A stretch of 64,000 nt of DNA from Colwellia sp. (GCA_013215385.1 JABSOY010000013.1:1-64000), one strand, 5' to 3'. Numbered from the stretch's first letter, positions 27,984 through 37,915 are shown. Notes: a model not told the origin generated them from the letters alone. Made by a program: numbers and translations.

Positions 27984-28038
27984 CTGTCCGCGGACAGTAG
28001 ACTTGTGTCCGATATTAGGGAAGTTCGGACAGCGGACA
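27984..28038. promoter_or_regulatory. Cluster of TGTCCG/CGGACA sites, probable activator binding region
   Basis: A perfect 14-base palindrome CTGTCCGCGGACAG (27984-27997) is followed by TGTCCGA at 28006, TTCGGACA at 28024 and CGGACA at 28033. This makes five half-sites within 55 bases. They lie 65-120 bases upstream of the -24 element, the usual place for NtrC-type enhancer sites. The likely binder is the module 2 regulator. Confidence 0.75.
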
Positions 28039-28434
28039 ATCATGAAAGTAAAGTTGTTATCTATTTTATTAATTGCTCTTCTGGTATCTGAGCTATATAG
28101 AAATATGTGCAACTCAGTTTTTAGAAGTAAATAATAGGTGCAGTTATTGTCTAAGGTTCACTCCTTTGGCTAAGCGTAAACTAGGCAGTGATGATAAAAA
28201 AAACTCCACTCACCGATAAATATAGACGCTTGAAAACATTAAAATGCAGCCATCAATATAACAAACAAGCACAAACCCAACTAATAATGATTGATCTCAT
28301 GAGTTTCATAAATTAGTTAGCAGTAACAATAGCCCTAAATAAATGGTGTCATGCCAACTTATTAAGCGATATATTTTATGGTGGTTTCGCGAGTGTTGTT
28401 ACGCTAAAATGACATACACTAACAAGGAGTTAAC
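28039..28434. other. Rest of the intergenic region before the AttH-type operon
   Basis: About 400 bases. A 30-codon frame at 28042-28134 starts right after the last half-site and encodes a hydrophobic peptide (starts MKVKLLSILLIALLVSEL), but it has no ribosome site. AAGGAG at the far end serves the next gene. No other feature is supported. Confidence 0.45.
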
Positions 28435-29088
28435 GTGATTGAAGTAAAAGATTTGTGTTTTAGCCGTAATGATGGCGGTAACAAACAAAACATTTTAAAT
28501 CAGCTTAATTTGTCTGTACCTGCAGCACAACACCTTGCCTTACTTGGTGATAGTGGATCGGGTAAAACCACTTTTTTGCATATTTTAGCGGGCCTGCTGC
28601 AAGCAGATAGCGGTTCGCTAAGTGTTAATAATCAAGAACTCTCATCGCTTAATGAAACAGAACTCGCGCTTTATCGCCGTAAAATAGGACTAATATTTCA
28701 GCATTATCAATTGCTTGATTGTTTAACCGTAAAGCAAAATATTTTATTTCAGCACAAATTAAATTATCCAAAGCAAGCGGCTAATGAATTTGATCATCTC
28801 GTCAATGAACTAGGGCTGCAAAACAAGCTCGATGCATTACCTCATCAACTGTCCGGTGGCGAACAACAAAGAGTCGGCATCGCCAGAGCCTTAGTTAATA
28901 AACCTCAGATTATTTTTGCCGACGAACCGACCGGCAACTTAGATCAAAAGCGCTCGCACCAAGTGGTTAAACTACTTACCGAATTATGCAGTGAGCGACA
29001 AATCAACCTAGTCATGGTGACGCATAGTCACCAATTAACGGATTACTTTGATCAGGTTAAAGTGCTAAGAGACGGCTGTTTTGACTAA
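28435..29088 (+). CDS. ABC transporter ATPase of an AttH-linked exporter
   Basis: 217 residues from a GTG start with AAGGAG 6 bases upstream. Walker A is GDSGSGKTT (about 38-46), Q loop FQHYQLL, signature LSGGEQQR, Walker [14 protein letters not shown] and switch MVTHSH. It is of LolD/YbbA type. The gene overlaps the permease gene by 8 bases. With the permease and lipoprotein genes it forms a three-gene operon like the attEFGH-type arrangement in Agrobacterium. Confidence 0.92.
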   Translation: MIEVKDLCFSRNDGGNKQNILNQLNLSVPAAQHLALLGDSGSGKTTFLHILAGLLQADSGSLSVNNQELSSLNETELALYRRKIGLIFQHYQLLDCLTVKQNILFQHKLNYPKQAANEFDHLVNELGLQNKLDALPHQLSGGEQQRVGIARALVNKPQIIFADEPTGNLDQKRSHQVVKLLTELCSERQINLVMVTHSHQLTDYFDQVKVLRDGCFD

Positions 29089-31483
29089 TTTCACTAATGA
29101 AATCAAACTGATTCTAGCCACTCATTTAGCGTTTTATCGAAGACACCCTTGGTTAATGGCCTTGTTTTTTCTAGGATTTAGCTTAGGTAGTGCATTACTC
29201 ACCGCAATTTCCGGGCTTAATCAAGAAGCCAATACCCGCTATCAAAATTCCTCAGCGTTAATCAATAATCCCGTCACTCATTTAATTAAACCACTGACGG
29301 GAAAATACTATATTGATGGTAATGTATGGCTCAGTTTACGCCAGCATGGTTTTATAAATGCGCAACCTGTTTTGCGCGGTAAATTAACAACCAATAAAGG
29401 GCAAACACTTGCCATTCAAGGAGTGGATACCTTATTGTGGTTAAACAACACGCAGTACCAACAAAGCGATGAAAATGCAGGTAAAACGCCCCCAAACTTT
29501 TCCCTTGCTAGCTTATTAGTCGACTCGCAATTTGCTGAACGCATTTACACAAAAGCGGGTAGCCAAGCGCAATTTGTGCTCAAAAATGGCCAACATCAAC
29601 CAGACATTAGCTGGGCCGATGGTATTGGGCTATGGGCAATTACCGACCTTGCCAATGCTGATTATTTATTAGATGCGAAAGGGCAGCTCAGTTTTATTGA
29701 GCTCTCGCATGTTACCGAGCAACAATTATTAAAAATAAAACAACTGATTGTGGGACAAGCACAGCTCATTGATTCGCAGCAACAAGCATTTGATATTTTG
29801 TCAGAAGCGTTCTTTTTTAATCTTACGGCACTTGCCATGCTCGGCTATATTGTTGCTGCATTTTTAAGTTTTAACGCAATAAAACTCACCTTAACCGCAC
29901 GAAGAAAGTTATTAGACCAAATGCAGTTATTAGGCTGCACTAAACTAAATATTCAACTGAGCCTTGCGATTGAACTTATTCTGGTGAGTGTTTGTACTGC
30001 ACTTTTAGGTACCTTAGGAGGTTATTTAATTGCCAATGCCTTAGTACTTGATGTCAATCGAACTTTGGTGGGACTATATCAACTCGATAAAGCACTTGTT
30101 ATTAATTGGCAATGGTCAAATGTATTATTGGGTTTTACTCTTAATATATCTGCGTTAGCGGTGATATTTTTTGCGCAAGCCAAGCAAGTTGCCAATAAAG
30201 TGCAACTTATATTTTACGGCTTATTGGCCAGTTCATTCGCGGGGTTAATCTGGCTACTTAACTATGCATCGAACGAATACCAAGCTTTACTCTTGTGTTT
30301 TACCCTTTTGATGTTGTTTATTTTGCTCGTGCCTAAAGCACTTTCCGGTGTGGTTTCAATACCTGTCACCATGACTAATCCGTTAACACAGTGGCTTCAT
30401 GCGGATACGCGATTTCATATAAAAGACCTCCATATTGCCATTATTGCAATCTTAGTCGCCCTTGGTAGTGCTATAGGAATGCAAATTATGGTGAAAAGCT
30501 TTAGTCATACATTAAATGCTCACCTTGAAAAGCAATTAAGTGCGGATATTTATTTACGTTCCGATAAGCTCGATAGTAGCTTAAGGCAAACGCTCGTGAA
30601 CTTGCCTGAAGTTGAGAAATTAAGCATTTATATGCAAAGCGATGGCAAGGTAAAAAATATTCCTGCGCACCTTGCAAGCTTTGGTGAAAACTTTGCACAT
30701 TATCAGCATATTTCGCTGATATCAGCTTTACCCATTAGTGCTAAAAACTTCACGGATAAAGGTTGTTTGGCCAATGAACAAAGTAAAATTAAATTTGGTT
30801 TTTCGTTAAATAATGTGATGGTATTTGAGCAAAACTCAACTAAATTTAGCTGTCGTATAACAGGTTTTTTTTATGATTATGGTAACCCAAGTATTTCGTT
30901 ACTCACGCTGGAAGAACGGCAAAAAACAGCGGAGTTAAACAGTGAAACTTTTGGTTATTCCATTCGCCTAAAAAATAGTACTAGCGTTGCTGCCTTTAGC
31001 GAGCGTTTAATTAACGAGTTTAAACAAGACAGCACAAAAATTTTAGCCAATAAACGCTTTAAAAAAATTGCCAATGCTTTGTTTGAAGACACCTTTGTCG
31101 TTACCAAAGCACTGAATGGTTTTATCCTCGCCATTGCATTGCTAAGCCTGTGTACCAGCCTGTTAAGTTTAAGTGTTAACCAATTAAAGCAATTGACCAT
31201 ATTACGTAACTTAGGCGTAACACAGCAACAATTATTAACCATGAAACTGCTACAAACCGCAGGTGTGGTGTTATTTACCGCATTATTTGCTGTCCCGCTT
31301 GGCTTTGCACTTGGCTTTGCGTTATTGAAGTTTGTCATGCCGATTGCGTTTGGCTGGACCATTCACTTTAGTTTAGATTTACCCAGTTTATTTTTAACCT
31401 GTCTAACCTTGATTGTTGTATCGGTTTTGTGTGCATATTTACCTATTCGAAAATTAACAAACTTAGAAAGCAAGGAGCTGTGA
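29081..31483 (+). CDS. Large FtsX-family ABC permease (YbbP-like)
   Basis: 800 residues from a TTG start overlapping the ATPase stop. No ATG lies nearer than residue 26. Topology is an N-terminal helix (about 25-45), a periplasmic domain, a first FtsX block of helices around 245-370, more helices at 375-425, a second helix near 455, a second periplasmic domain (about 480-665) and a final FtsX block at 670-795 ending LCAYLPIRKL. This is the duplicated MacB_PCD-FtsX arrangement of YbbP-type proteins, so one chain may supply both halves of the transporter. The function of such systems is poorly known. Confidence 0.88.
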   Translation: MTNFTNEIKLILATHLAFYRRHPWLMALFFLGFSLGSALLTAISGLNQEANTRYQNSSALINNPVTHLIKPLTGKYYIDGNVWLSLRQHGFINAQPVLRGKLTTNKGQTLAIQGVDTLLWLNNTQYQQSDENAGKTPPNFSLASLLVDSQFAERIYTKAGSQAQFVLKNGQHQPDISWADGIGLWAITDLANADYLLDAKGQLSFIELSHVTEQQLLKIKQLIVGQAQLIDSQQQAFDILSEAFFFNLTALAMLGYIVAAFLSFNAIKLTLTARRKLLDQMQLLGCTKLNIQLSLAIELILVSVCTALLGTLGGYLIANALVLDVNRTLVGLYQLDKALVINWQWSNVLLGFTLNISALAVIFFAQAKQVANKVQLIFYGLLASSFAGLIWLLNYASNEYQALLLCFTLLMLFILLVPKALSGVVSIPVTMTNPLTQWLHADTRFHIKDLHIAIIAILVALGSAIGMQIMVKSFSHTLNAHLEKQLSADIYLRSDKLDSSLRQTLVNLPEVEKLSIYMQSDGKVKNIPAHLASFGENFAHYQHISLISALPISAKNFTDKGCLANEQSKIKFGFSLNNVMVFEQNSTKFSCRITGFFYDYGNPSISLLTLEERQKTAELNSETFGYSIRLKNSTSVAAFSERLINEFKQDSTKILANKRFKKIANALFEDTFVVTKALNGFILAIALLSLCTSLLSLSVNQLKQLTILRNLGVTQQQLLTMKLLQTAGVVLFTALFAVPLGFALGFALLKFVMPIAFGWTIHFSLDLPSLFLTCLTLIVVSVLCAYLPIRKLTNLESKEL

Positions 31484-31487
31484 TCTC

Positions 31488-32591
31488 GTGATAGAAAGTC
31501 GAATACTGAAAAAGTCATCACTCCTTTGGTGTGTTTTGATGTCATTGGCTTTTGTACTGTGCGCTTGTCAGCCTGCGAAGCAAAAACCAACACCGGCTAG
31601 TTTGCAAGTGGCCATTGGCGAACCAGTAACAAGGGGTACTGCATTAGACTTCCCAAAGGATCATGGTATTCATGCTGAACAAGGTATTGAATGGTGGTAT
31701 TTAACCGCTAATTTACAAAGTGACACTGGCGAAACTTTCGGTGTTCAATGGACACTATTTCGCACATTAATGCCGAGTAAAGTTGAGTCAAAATGGTGGG
31801 ATAACCATCTTTATTTTGCCCATTTTGCCATGCAGAACAAACAAGACCATGTTGCGTTTGAACGTTTTTCACGAGCAAACCAAGCTAAGGTGACTAGCTT
31901 GCCGTTTAGTGCCCGTATTGATAATTGGCAATTAAGCAGTATCAAGAATGAATTTTTGCCACTGCAGCTAACGGCAGCACATGAAAATTACGAAATTGAG
32001 TTAATACTCGATGACAGCCCAATAACATTACATGGCGACAAGGGTTACAGCCAAAAAACACAAAGTGGTCATGCATCTTATTATTTTAGTTATCCATTTT
32101 TACAGGTAAAAGGCAGTCTAACTTTTGCTGGCAAAACCTATAAAGTCATAGGTAATGCGTGGTATGACAGAGAATGGTCCGCTAGTTTACTCGATAAGGA
32201 ACAACTCGGTTGGGACTGGTTCAGCCTAGTTGACTCTCAATCGGACACTCAATCAGACACTCCATCAGTAAAGCGCGGACTCATGCTGTTTTGCATTCGA
32301 GGTAATGAGAACCGTTATGACTATTGTCGTGGAACTCGCATAGCGGCCAATGGTGAAACAGTTGATATTCCAAAAGAAGATATTAAGCTATCTGTCATTG
32401 AAACCGTGACATTAAATAACCGCGAGTATCCAAGTAAGTGGCAGGTTGAATTACCTAATAGCCCAGCCATTATTATGGAAAGCATCACCAAAGATTCGCG
32501 CAATCAATTAACTATTCCCTATTGGGAAGGTCGAATCAAAGCCACCGGTGGTTTTAATGGTAAAGGCTATGCCGAGATCACGGGATACTAA
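31488..32591 (+). CDS. AttH/CrtC-like lipocalin-domain lipoprotein
   Basis: 367 residues from a GTG 4 bases after the permease stop, with AAGGAG inside the permease end. The N-terminus is a lipoprotein signal with lipobox LCAC (lipidated Cys27, Gln at +2), so an outer membrane location is expected. The body has the AttH/CrtC hallmark HAEQGIEWWYLTANL and WTLFRTLMP, and later YDREWSASLLDKEQLGWDWFSL, the two lipocalin-like halves. CrtC itself hydrates carotenoids, but AttH-type relatives travel with ABC exporters. Probably it binds or modifies a hydrophobic substrate moved by the exporter. Confidence 0.9.
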   Translation: MIESRILKKSSLLWCVLMSLAFVLCACQPAKQKPTPASLQVAIGEPVTRGTALDFPKDHGIHAEQGIEWWYLTANLQSDTGETFGVQWTLFRTLMPSKVESKWWDNHLYFAHFAMQNKQDHVAFERFSRANQAKVTSLPFSARIDNWQLSSIKNEFLPLQLTAAHENYEIELILDDSPITLHGDKGYSQKTQSGHASYYFSYPFLQVKGSLTFAGKTYKVIGNAWYDREWSASLLDKEQLGWDWFSLVDSQSDTQSDTPSVKRGLMLFCIRGNENRYDYCRGTRIAANGETVDIPKEDIKLSVIETVTLNNREYPSKWQVELPNSPAIIMESITKDSRNQLTIPYWEGRIKATGGFNGKGYAEITGY

Positions 32592-32937
32592 CCAGACGTT
32601 AATGTTGTGACTATATTTTGTATAGTTATGCACATAATAGTCATATTACAAAATTGCTTAAGGCACTATTTATAAAGGTAGCGCGTAAATCATATGGATA
32701 ACTTGGGGGCCACATTACGCTATAAAAATTGTTTTCTTTGGTATTTAACTAGGTGTTTGGTGGGGGGATTTTGATTCATAAAAGCAGACTGTTTTTTGAC
32801 AGTAATAGCTAAAGTAGAATCTATAATAGTAAATATTATTTGGAATTTAATTTTCTATGTAAATAGCCGCGTAATTATTAATAAGGTTATGATAAAATCA
32901 ATAATCATCTGGTATCCATAACTAAGAACCTCAGACA
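32592..32937. other. Intergenic region before miaE
   Basis: About 345 bases. TGACTAT (near 32610) and ATAGTCA (near 32639) form a loose inverted repeat. I see no ORF and no clear terminator. Confidence 0.45.
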
Positions 32938-33705
32938 ATGTCGACGACAAAATTATTATCACCCATCTTATCTTTTTTAAAATGTGAAACTCCTCAAGCT
33001 TGGATCGATGAAGCGGTAAAAAAAGAAAACTTATCTATTTTATTAATTGATCATCTCGTGTGTGAGCTGAAAGCTGCTCAGTCAGCTATGTTTTTGATCC
33101 GAAAATATGCTATCGACAAAGAAAGTAGTGATGCATTGTTAGTATGGCTGCAACCCTTTGAGCAATTAATTTACAAACGACAGGGAGACTGGCGTACGTT
33201 ACCTGATAAAAACAAGTTAACTAAAGCGATAGTCCCTAAGTCTGGCTCAGCTCATGGACAAGATCTGATTGATAAAATGGTCTTATTAATAAAAGAAGAA
33301 TTACATCACTTTTATCAAGTCTTAGAAATAATGGACGAATACGGTATTGAATATCGCAGTATTACACCGTGTCGATATGCTAAAGGATTATTACGACATG
33401 TAAAATCTTTCGAGCCAGATGCAATGGTAGATAAATTAATTGTCGGTGCTTTTATTGAGGCAAGGTCGTGTGAACGTTTTGCTAAAATAGCGCCCCATGT
33501 CGATAAAAGGTTGGGGGACTTTTATATTTCTTTATTACGCTCAGAAGCTAGGCATTATCAAGATTATTTAACCTTAGCAACGGAGATTGCTGGCAAAGAT
33601 ATTTCAGAGCGAGTGAAGCACTTTGCTGAAGTTGAAGCACAATTGATACTAAGTTCAGATAATGATTTTAAATTTCATAGCGGTTTACCAGCAAAAACGG
33701 CCTAA
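32938..33705 (+). CDS. miaE: tRNA 2-methylthio-N6-isopentenyladenosine hydroxylase MiaE
   Basis: 255 residues, the usual MiaE length. It opens with LSFLKCETPQAWIDEA and LLIDHLVCELKAAQSAM, then EELHHFYQVLEIM, EARSCERFAKIAP and SEARHYQDYL. These supply the Glu and E-x2-H ligands of the ferritin-like diiron centre (Glu43, then the ELHH, EARSCE and SEARH groups). The enzyme hydroxylates the ms2i6A modification at position 37 of tRNAs reading U-starting codons, using O2. Confidence 0.95.
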   Translation: MSTTKLLSPILSFLKCETPQAWIDEAVKKENLSILLIDHLVCELKAAQSAMFLIRKYAIDKESSDALLVWLQPFEQLIYKRQGDWRTLPDKNKLTKAIVPKSGSAHGQDLIDKMVLLIKEELHHFYQVLEIMDEYGIEYRSITPCRYAKGLLRHVKSFEPDAMVDKLIVGAFIEARSCERFAKIAPHVDKRLGDFYISLLRSEARHYQDYLTLATEIAGKDISERVKHFAEVEAQLILSSDNDFKFHSGLPAKTA

Positions 33706-33707
33706 CT

Positions 33708-34739
33708 TTAGTAACTACGCTCTAGTGTTGAACCAATGTGTTTGCTTGATAAAACACAACGGTTTCTGCCTGAGCCTTTAGCTTGATATAAGGCTTCGTC
33801 AGCATTATTGAATAATGTTGACCAAGCCATATTTTTTTGCAACTGGGCAATACCAATAGAAACGGTTATTGGAGGAAGAATAGTATTTGTTTGGCGTTGT
33901 ACTAATTTTAGCTTTGAAATAGCTATACGGATTTTTTCAGCAATGGTATGAGCAAATTTTTGCGATTTATTTGAAAAAACCACCACGAATTCTTCACCAC
34001 CATATCGTACCGGGATATCAGCATCGGTAACATTTTCTTTGATCACATCAGCGACAAGTTGAATCACTTTATCACCAATACTATGGCCGAAAGAGTCATT
34101 CACTTTTTTAAAGTGATCTATATCGATAACTAAAGATGAATGCATATCATTGAGTGACAATCTTTGGAGTTTTAGTTCGCAACCGCGTCGATTTAATAGC
34201 CCTGTTAACGTATCAACTAATGCTTCTTGACGAGATTTTTCTAGTTTATCTTTCAGTTGAGTTACTTCTTGACAAGCTTTATAGAGTTCATTTGATAAAG
34301 ACTTGTGCTGGTCTTTAGACTGGTCTACAGCATTTAGTAAAAAAGTAATAATACTCTGTAAAGGTTTATACTCACCTAAACGGGTTAGGGCTTGACCAAT
34401 TTTGGCTAGATTACTTAACGCTTCTTCCTCGCTAGATACTTGATTATCAAGTTGTGCTAGCGTGCCACTGAGTGTTTGTTCAAAGGGAGTTAATAGGTTT
34501 TTTTCAATTTGCTGCGTGTTCGATAAAAATTCAGTATAAACCTCATTCAGGAAATACGCATCTAGCGGATCACAAGTTGCTAATTGCAAATCTATTTTTT
34601 GGGTTAAGGCTAAGTTTTCTTTGGAGAAGTACCAATAAATGACTGAATAATTTGTTGGTGTCGGTGCAATAGCATGACAAAGCATTAATTGTCTCGCTTC
34701 ATCACTTATTTTAACGACTTGATGAAAACTTCCCTGCAT
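33708..34739 (-). CDS. Diguanylate cyclase (GGDEF protein)
   Basis: 343 residues. The N-terminal two-fifths is helical and soluble with a coiled coil near 145-175 and no recognised sensor domain. The GGDEF domain starts at DTLTGLLNRRG (about 180) with the active-site loop RYGGEEFVVVF near 240-250, so the catalytic motif is intact. Metal-binding DIDHFKKVND is present. An RxxD inhibitory site is not evident. It makes c-di-GMP, and its input is unknown. It converges on miaE with a 2-base gap. Confidence 0.94.
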   Translation of the reverse strand: MQGSFHQVVKISDEARQLMLCHAIAPTPTNYSVIYWYFSKENLALTQKIDLQLATCDPLDAYFLNEVYTEFLSNTQQIEKNLLTPFEQTLSGTLAQLDNQVSSEEEALSNLAKIGQALTRLGEYKPLQSIITFLLNAVDQSKDQHKSLSNELYKACQEVTQLKDKLEKSRQEALVDTLTGLLNRRGCELKLQRLSLNDMHSSLVIDIDHFKKVNDSFGHSIGDKVIQLVADVIKENVTDADIPVRYGGEEFVVVFSNKSQKFAHTIAEKIRIAISKLKLVQRQTNTILPPITVSIGIAQLQKNMAWSTLFNNADEALYQAKGSGRNRCVLSSKHIGSTLERSY

Positions 34740-34840
34740 TATATTCTCCTATAACTTTTTGTACATAATACCAGTTAACTAAAACTAAACTCAATGTAAA
34801 AGCATGAAAATGTGATTGTTTTATAAACTTTTATGTTTCA

Positions 34841-34863
34841 GTTTAGAGCCAATAGCTCTAAAC
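34841..34863 (-). terminator. Hairpin between lpxH and the GGDEF gene
   Basis: Perfect 9-base arms GTTTAGAGC and GCTCTAAAC with a 5-base loop lie 28 bases after the lpxH stop. No T-run follows on the minus strand, so it may be a weak terminator, a processing site or an operator. Confidence 0.4.
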
Positions 34864-34890
34864 ATATCAATTGTCATGGCGAGTAAACTT

Positions 34891-35646
34891 TTAGTGAGGT
34901 TGAAACGGTTGGGAAAGTAGTTCGATACTTTGCTTAGTCACTTTTAACCAAGCACCTTGTTCATACCAATCGCCTAAAACAATGCGCTGTGCAAAAGCAT
35001 TATTTGCTTGTATATCATGCACGTGTGGACGATGAGTATGCCCGTGGATCAGTAACTGACTGTGGTGTAACTCAAGTTGTGCAATAACTTCACTTTCAGT
35101 GACATCCATTATCTCTTGTGATTTCATTGCTGTAGCGCTGGCGCTTTTTTTTCGGTAATTCTCCGCAATCTGCTTTCGGACAAAAAGAGGTAAACTTTTA
35201 ACTATGGCTTGCCACCACCAAGAACGAGATTTTTTTCTAAAAGCTTGATAGGCGATATCACGAGTACATAAGGTATCACCGTGCATAATCACAACATCTT
35301 TGCCATATAGGTCGATAACGTCTAGTTCGGGTAATAATTTCATACCACAGGCTTGAGCGTAGCGTTCCCCTAATAGGAAATCGCGATTGCCGTGAATGTA
35401 GTATAGTTTGGTACCTGACTGACTCAGTACTTTGAGCGCGCTTGCAACTTCGAGCACGAAAACGTTCTTGTCATCATCGCCAATCCAGTATTCAAATAAG
35501 TCGCCCAATATATAAAGTTTTTCTGCTTTAGGAGCATCATTTTTAAGGAACGACAAAAAACAGGCCGTTATATCAGGCCTGTTTTGTGCTAAATGTAAGT
35601 CGGCGATAAAGTAAGTAACCGACTCATCTTTTATCATCTTGGTCAT
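34891..35646 (-). CDS. lpxH: UDP-2,3-diacylglucosamine diphosphatase LpxH
   Basis: 251 residues. Metallophosphoesterase motifs are in order: FIADLHL (about 12-18), GDLFEYWIGDD (about 48), YIHGNRDFLLG (about 86), HGDTLC (about 122) and HGHTHRP (about 205). It hydrolyses UDP-2,3-diacylglucosamine to lipid X in lipid A synthesis, at the inner face of the inner membrane. It lies 9 bases after ppiB, an arrangement common in gammaproteobacteria. A few extra N-terminal residues precede VTYFIADLH. Confidence 0.96.
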   Translation of the reverse strand: MTKMIKDESVTYFIADLHLAQNRPDITACFLSFLKNDAPKAEKLYILGDLFEYWIGDDDKNVFVLEVASALKVLSQSGTKLYYIHGNRDFLLGERYAQACGMKLLPELDVIDLYGKDVVIMHGDTLCTRDIAYQAFRKKSRSWWWQAIVKSLPLFVRKQIAENYRKKSASATAMKSQEIMDVTESEVIAQLELHHSQLLIHGHTHRPHVHDIQANNAFAQRIVLGDWYEQGAWLKVTKQSIELLSQPFQPH

Positions 35647-35655
35647 TGACGTTAA

Positions 35656-36147
35656 TTATTCAACAATTGCTGATTCAATGATAATTTCTTCTTTTGGAAC
35701 ATCGTCATGACCGCCCATGCGACCAGTGTCAACTAAAGTCATTTTATCAACAATGTCCATGCCTTCAACAACTTCAGCAAAAACACAGTAACCCCAACCT
35801 TCAACAGATTCACTTTTAAAGTCTAAAAAGTCGTTGTCGCCTAAATTGATGAAAAACTGAGCAGACGCTGAATGTGGCTCTTGTGTTCTAGCCATCGCTA
35901 GAGTACCGCGTTTGTTACCTAAGCCATTGTTTGCTTCGTTTTTAATTGTTTCGCGAGAATCTTTCTCTTCTAGTCCTGAAGCGAAACCACCACCTTGTGC
36001 CATAAAACCTTTGATCACACGATGAAAAATAGTACCGTCGTAAAAGCCATCTTCAACATATTGTTGAAAGTTTTTAGCGGTGTTTGGCGCTTTATCAACG
36101 TTTAATTCAATCTTGATATCGCCTAAATTTGTTTTTAATATGATCAT
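35656..36147 (-). CDS. ppiB: Cytoplasmic cyclophilin-type peptidyl-prolyl isomerase B
   Basis: 163 residues with no signal peptide, so cytoplasmic. It has the cyclophilin core [15 protein letters not shown] (catalytic Arg in FHRVI), [18 protein letters not shown] and the final [15 protein letters not shown]. It speeds cis-trans proline isomerisation during folding. It is divergent from cysS and in an operon with lpxH. Confidence 0.96.
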   Translation of the reverse strand: MIILKTNLGDIKIELNVDKAPNTAKNFQQYVEDGFYDGTIFHRVIKGFMAQGGGFASGLEEKDSRETIKNEANNGLGNKRGTLAMARTQEPHSASAQFFINLGDNDFLDFKSESVEGWGYCVFAEVVEGMDIVDKMTLVDTGRMGGHDDVPKEEIIIESAIVE

Positions 36148-36350
36148 TTTATTTACTCATGAGTTTTGATGGGGCGAATTGTAACCTAAAGGATAGAACT
36201 GTAAAGAAAACTTATCGCTATAGAGTGTAAATTGATGGGTGGTAACTAATGACCCTAGCGCAGAGTTCGGGTACAATTATCGAAAATTCATTGAATTTTT
36301 ATTATTATCACATTACCAATATTTTAATACTAACCGGAGTCAGAAAATCT

Positions 36351-37736
36351 ATGTTGCAGATATACAATACATTAACCCGTCAGAAGGAAATTTTTACCCC
36401 AATTGAAGCTGGTAAAGTGGGTTTGTATGTTTGTGGTTGTACGGTTTACGACTTGTGTCATATTGGCCACGGTCGCACCTATATTAGTTTTGACAATATT
36501 GCTAGTTACCTGCGCTTTACTGGTTACGACGTTAACTATGTACGTAACATTACTGATGTCGAAGACAAAATAATTAAACGTGCCCAAGAAAACAATGAAA
36601 CGCTAGAACAATTAACAGAGCGCACCATTGCTTATATGCACGAAGACTTTGATGCCTTAAACATAAAACGCCCGGATCTTGAACCAAGAGTTACTACGCA
36701 CATGGATGAAATTATTGCCATGACTGTAACCTTGGTCGAAAAAGAGCATGCTTATGTTGCCACAAGTGGCGATGTATTATTTGATGTTTCTAGTTATAAA
36801 GATTACGGAAAACTAAGTGGTCAAAACTTAGATCAACTTCAAGCGGGTTCTCGTGTTGAAGTTGATGAAAGCAAAAGATCGCCATTAGATTTTGTTTTAT
36901 GGAAATCGGCAAAACCGGGTGAGCCGAGCTGGGAATCACCATGGGGAGCAGGGCGCCCGGGTTGGCATATAGAATGTTCGGCAATGAATGCGAAAGAGCT
37001 AGGTCATCATTTTGATATTCATGGTGGAGGCTCAGATTTGCAGTTTCCTCATCATGAAAATGAAGTAGCACAAAGCTGTTGTGCACTTGATACGCCCTAT
37101 GTGAATTATTGGATTCATACCGGAATGGTACAAGTCGATCAAGAAAAAATGTCTAAGTCACTCAATAATTTTTTCACGATTCGTGATGTGTTAAAGAAAT
37201 ATGATGCTGAAACGGTAAGGTTCTTCTTAACATCAGGTCATTATAGAAGCCAACTGAATTATTCAACTGACAACTTAGACCAAGCACGTTCTGCCTTAGA
37301 GCGTATTTATACCGCTTTACGTGATGTTGAACTTCCGGCTGACTTTGTTTTAGATAAGAAAGATTCATTTGTCGCTGAGTTTTGTAAAGTAATGGATGAT
37401 GACTTTAATACACCACAAGCTTTGGCGGTATTGTTTGATTTAGCAAAAGAGTTGAATGTTGCTAAAAATGAAAATAGTGATAAAGCACCACATTTAGCTG
37501 CAACCCTTAAAGCCTTAGGTGAGATAATTGGTTTATTACAATTGAATCCAGCCAGCTTTCTACAAGGTGAAGGCGATAACGATGAAGTAGTCGTTGTTGA
37601 AGCATTAATAAAGCAGCGTAATGATGCCCGAGCAAGTAAAAACTGGGCACTAGCAGATGAAGCCCGTGACAAGTTAGCAGCGATGAGTATTATAGTTGAA
37701 GACAGTGCGGGTAAAACGACTTGGCGTAAAGGCTAA
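36351..37736 (+). CDS. cysS: Cysteinyl-tRNA synthetase
   Basis: 461 residues from ATG 36351. The frame is open from 36249, but all homologues begin near [15 protein letters not shown], and GGAG lies upstream. The class I motifs are HIGH within CHIGHGRTY and KMSKS in [12 protein letters not shown]. The zinc ligands are Cys in CGCTVYD and in HIECSAMN, with [20 protein letters not shown]. The enzyme charges tRNA-Cys. Confidence 0.97.
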   Translation: MLQIYNTLTRQKEIFTPIEAGKVGLYVCGCTVYDLCHIGHGRTYISFDNIASYLRFTGYDVNYVRNITDVEDKIIKRAQENNETLEQLTERTIAYMHEDFDALNIKRPDLEPRVTTHMDEIIAMTVTLVEKEHAYVATSGDVLFDVSSYKDYGKLSGQNLDQLQAGSRVEVDESKRSPLDFVLWKSAKPGEPSWESPWGAGRPGWHIECSAMNAKELGHHFDIHGGGSDLQFPHHENEVAQSCCALDTPYVNYWIHTGMVQVDQEKMSKSLNNFFTIRDVLKKYDAETVRFFLTSGHYRSQLNYSTDNLDQARSALERIYTALRDVELPADFVLDKKDSFVAEFCKVMDDDFNTPQALAVLFDLAKELNVAKNENSDKAPHLAATLKALGEIIGLLQLNPASFLQGEGDNDEVVVVEALIKQRNDARASKNWALADEARDKLAAMSIIVEDSAGKTTWRKG

Positions 37737-37776
37737 ACATTAAACTCGTTATACTTTAACTGAGCAAATCCTAATA

Positions 37777-37809
37777 AAAGACACGAAAGTTTAATTCGTG
37801 TCTTTTTTT
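37777..37809 (+). terminator. Terminator after cysS
   Basis: 11-base arms AAAGACACGAA and TTCGTGTCTTT with a 7-base loop run into a T-tract. Confidence 0.9.
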
Positions 37810-37817
37810 ATGTTCAG

Positions 37818-37915
37818 GATGAACGGTATGTCACGGTGCCATGGCAGTTCCTAGGCATCCATGCCTACACTGCATTAGTGCTTCCATGCACGTCGATGGC
37901 AAAGAGTGACGATGT
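37818..37915. repeat. 98-base direct repeat, copy 1
   Basis: Identical to 37971-38068 over all 98 bases. The unit contains several short palindromes: TGCCATGGCA, CCTAGG, GGCATCCATGCC and GTGC-TTCCAT-GCAC. It is GC-richer than its surroundings. It looks like a dispersed intergenic repeat of the genome rather than coding sequence. Confidence 0.9.

Noticed and set aside
30955-31362. 135-codon minus-strand frame inside the YbbP-like permease
   Set aside because: Antisense shadow of conserved helices, low-complexity composition.
36249-36350. Longer N-terminus for CysS
   Set aside because: The extra 34 residues do not match any CysS start and overlap the ppiB/cysS promoter region.
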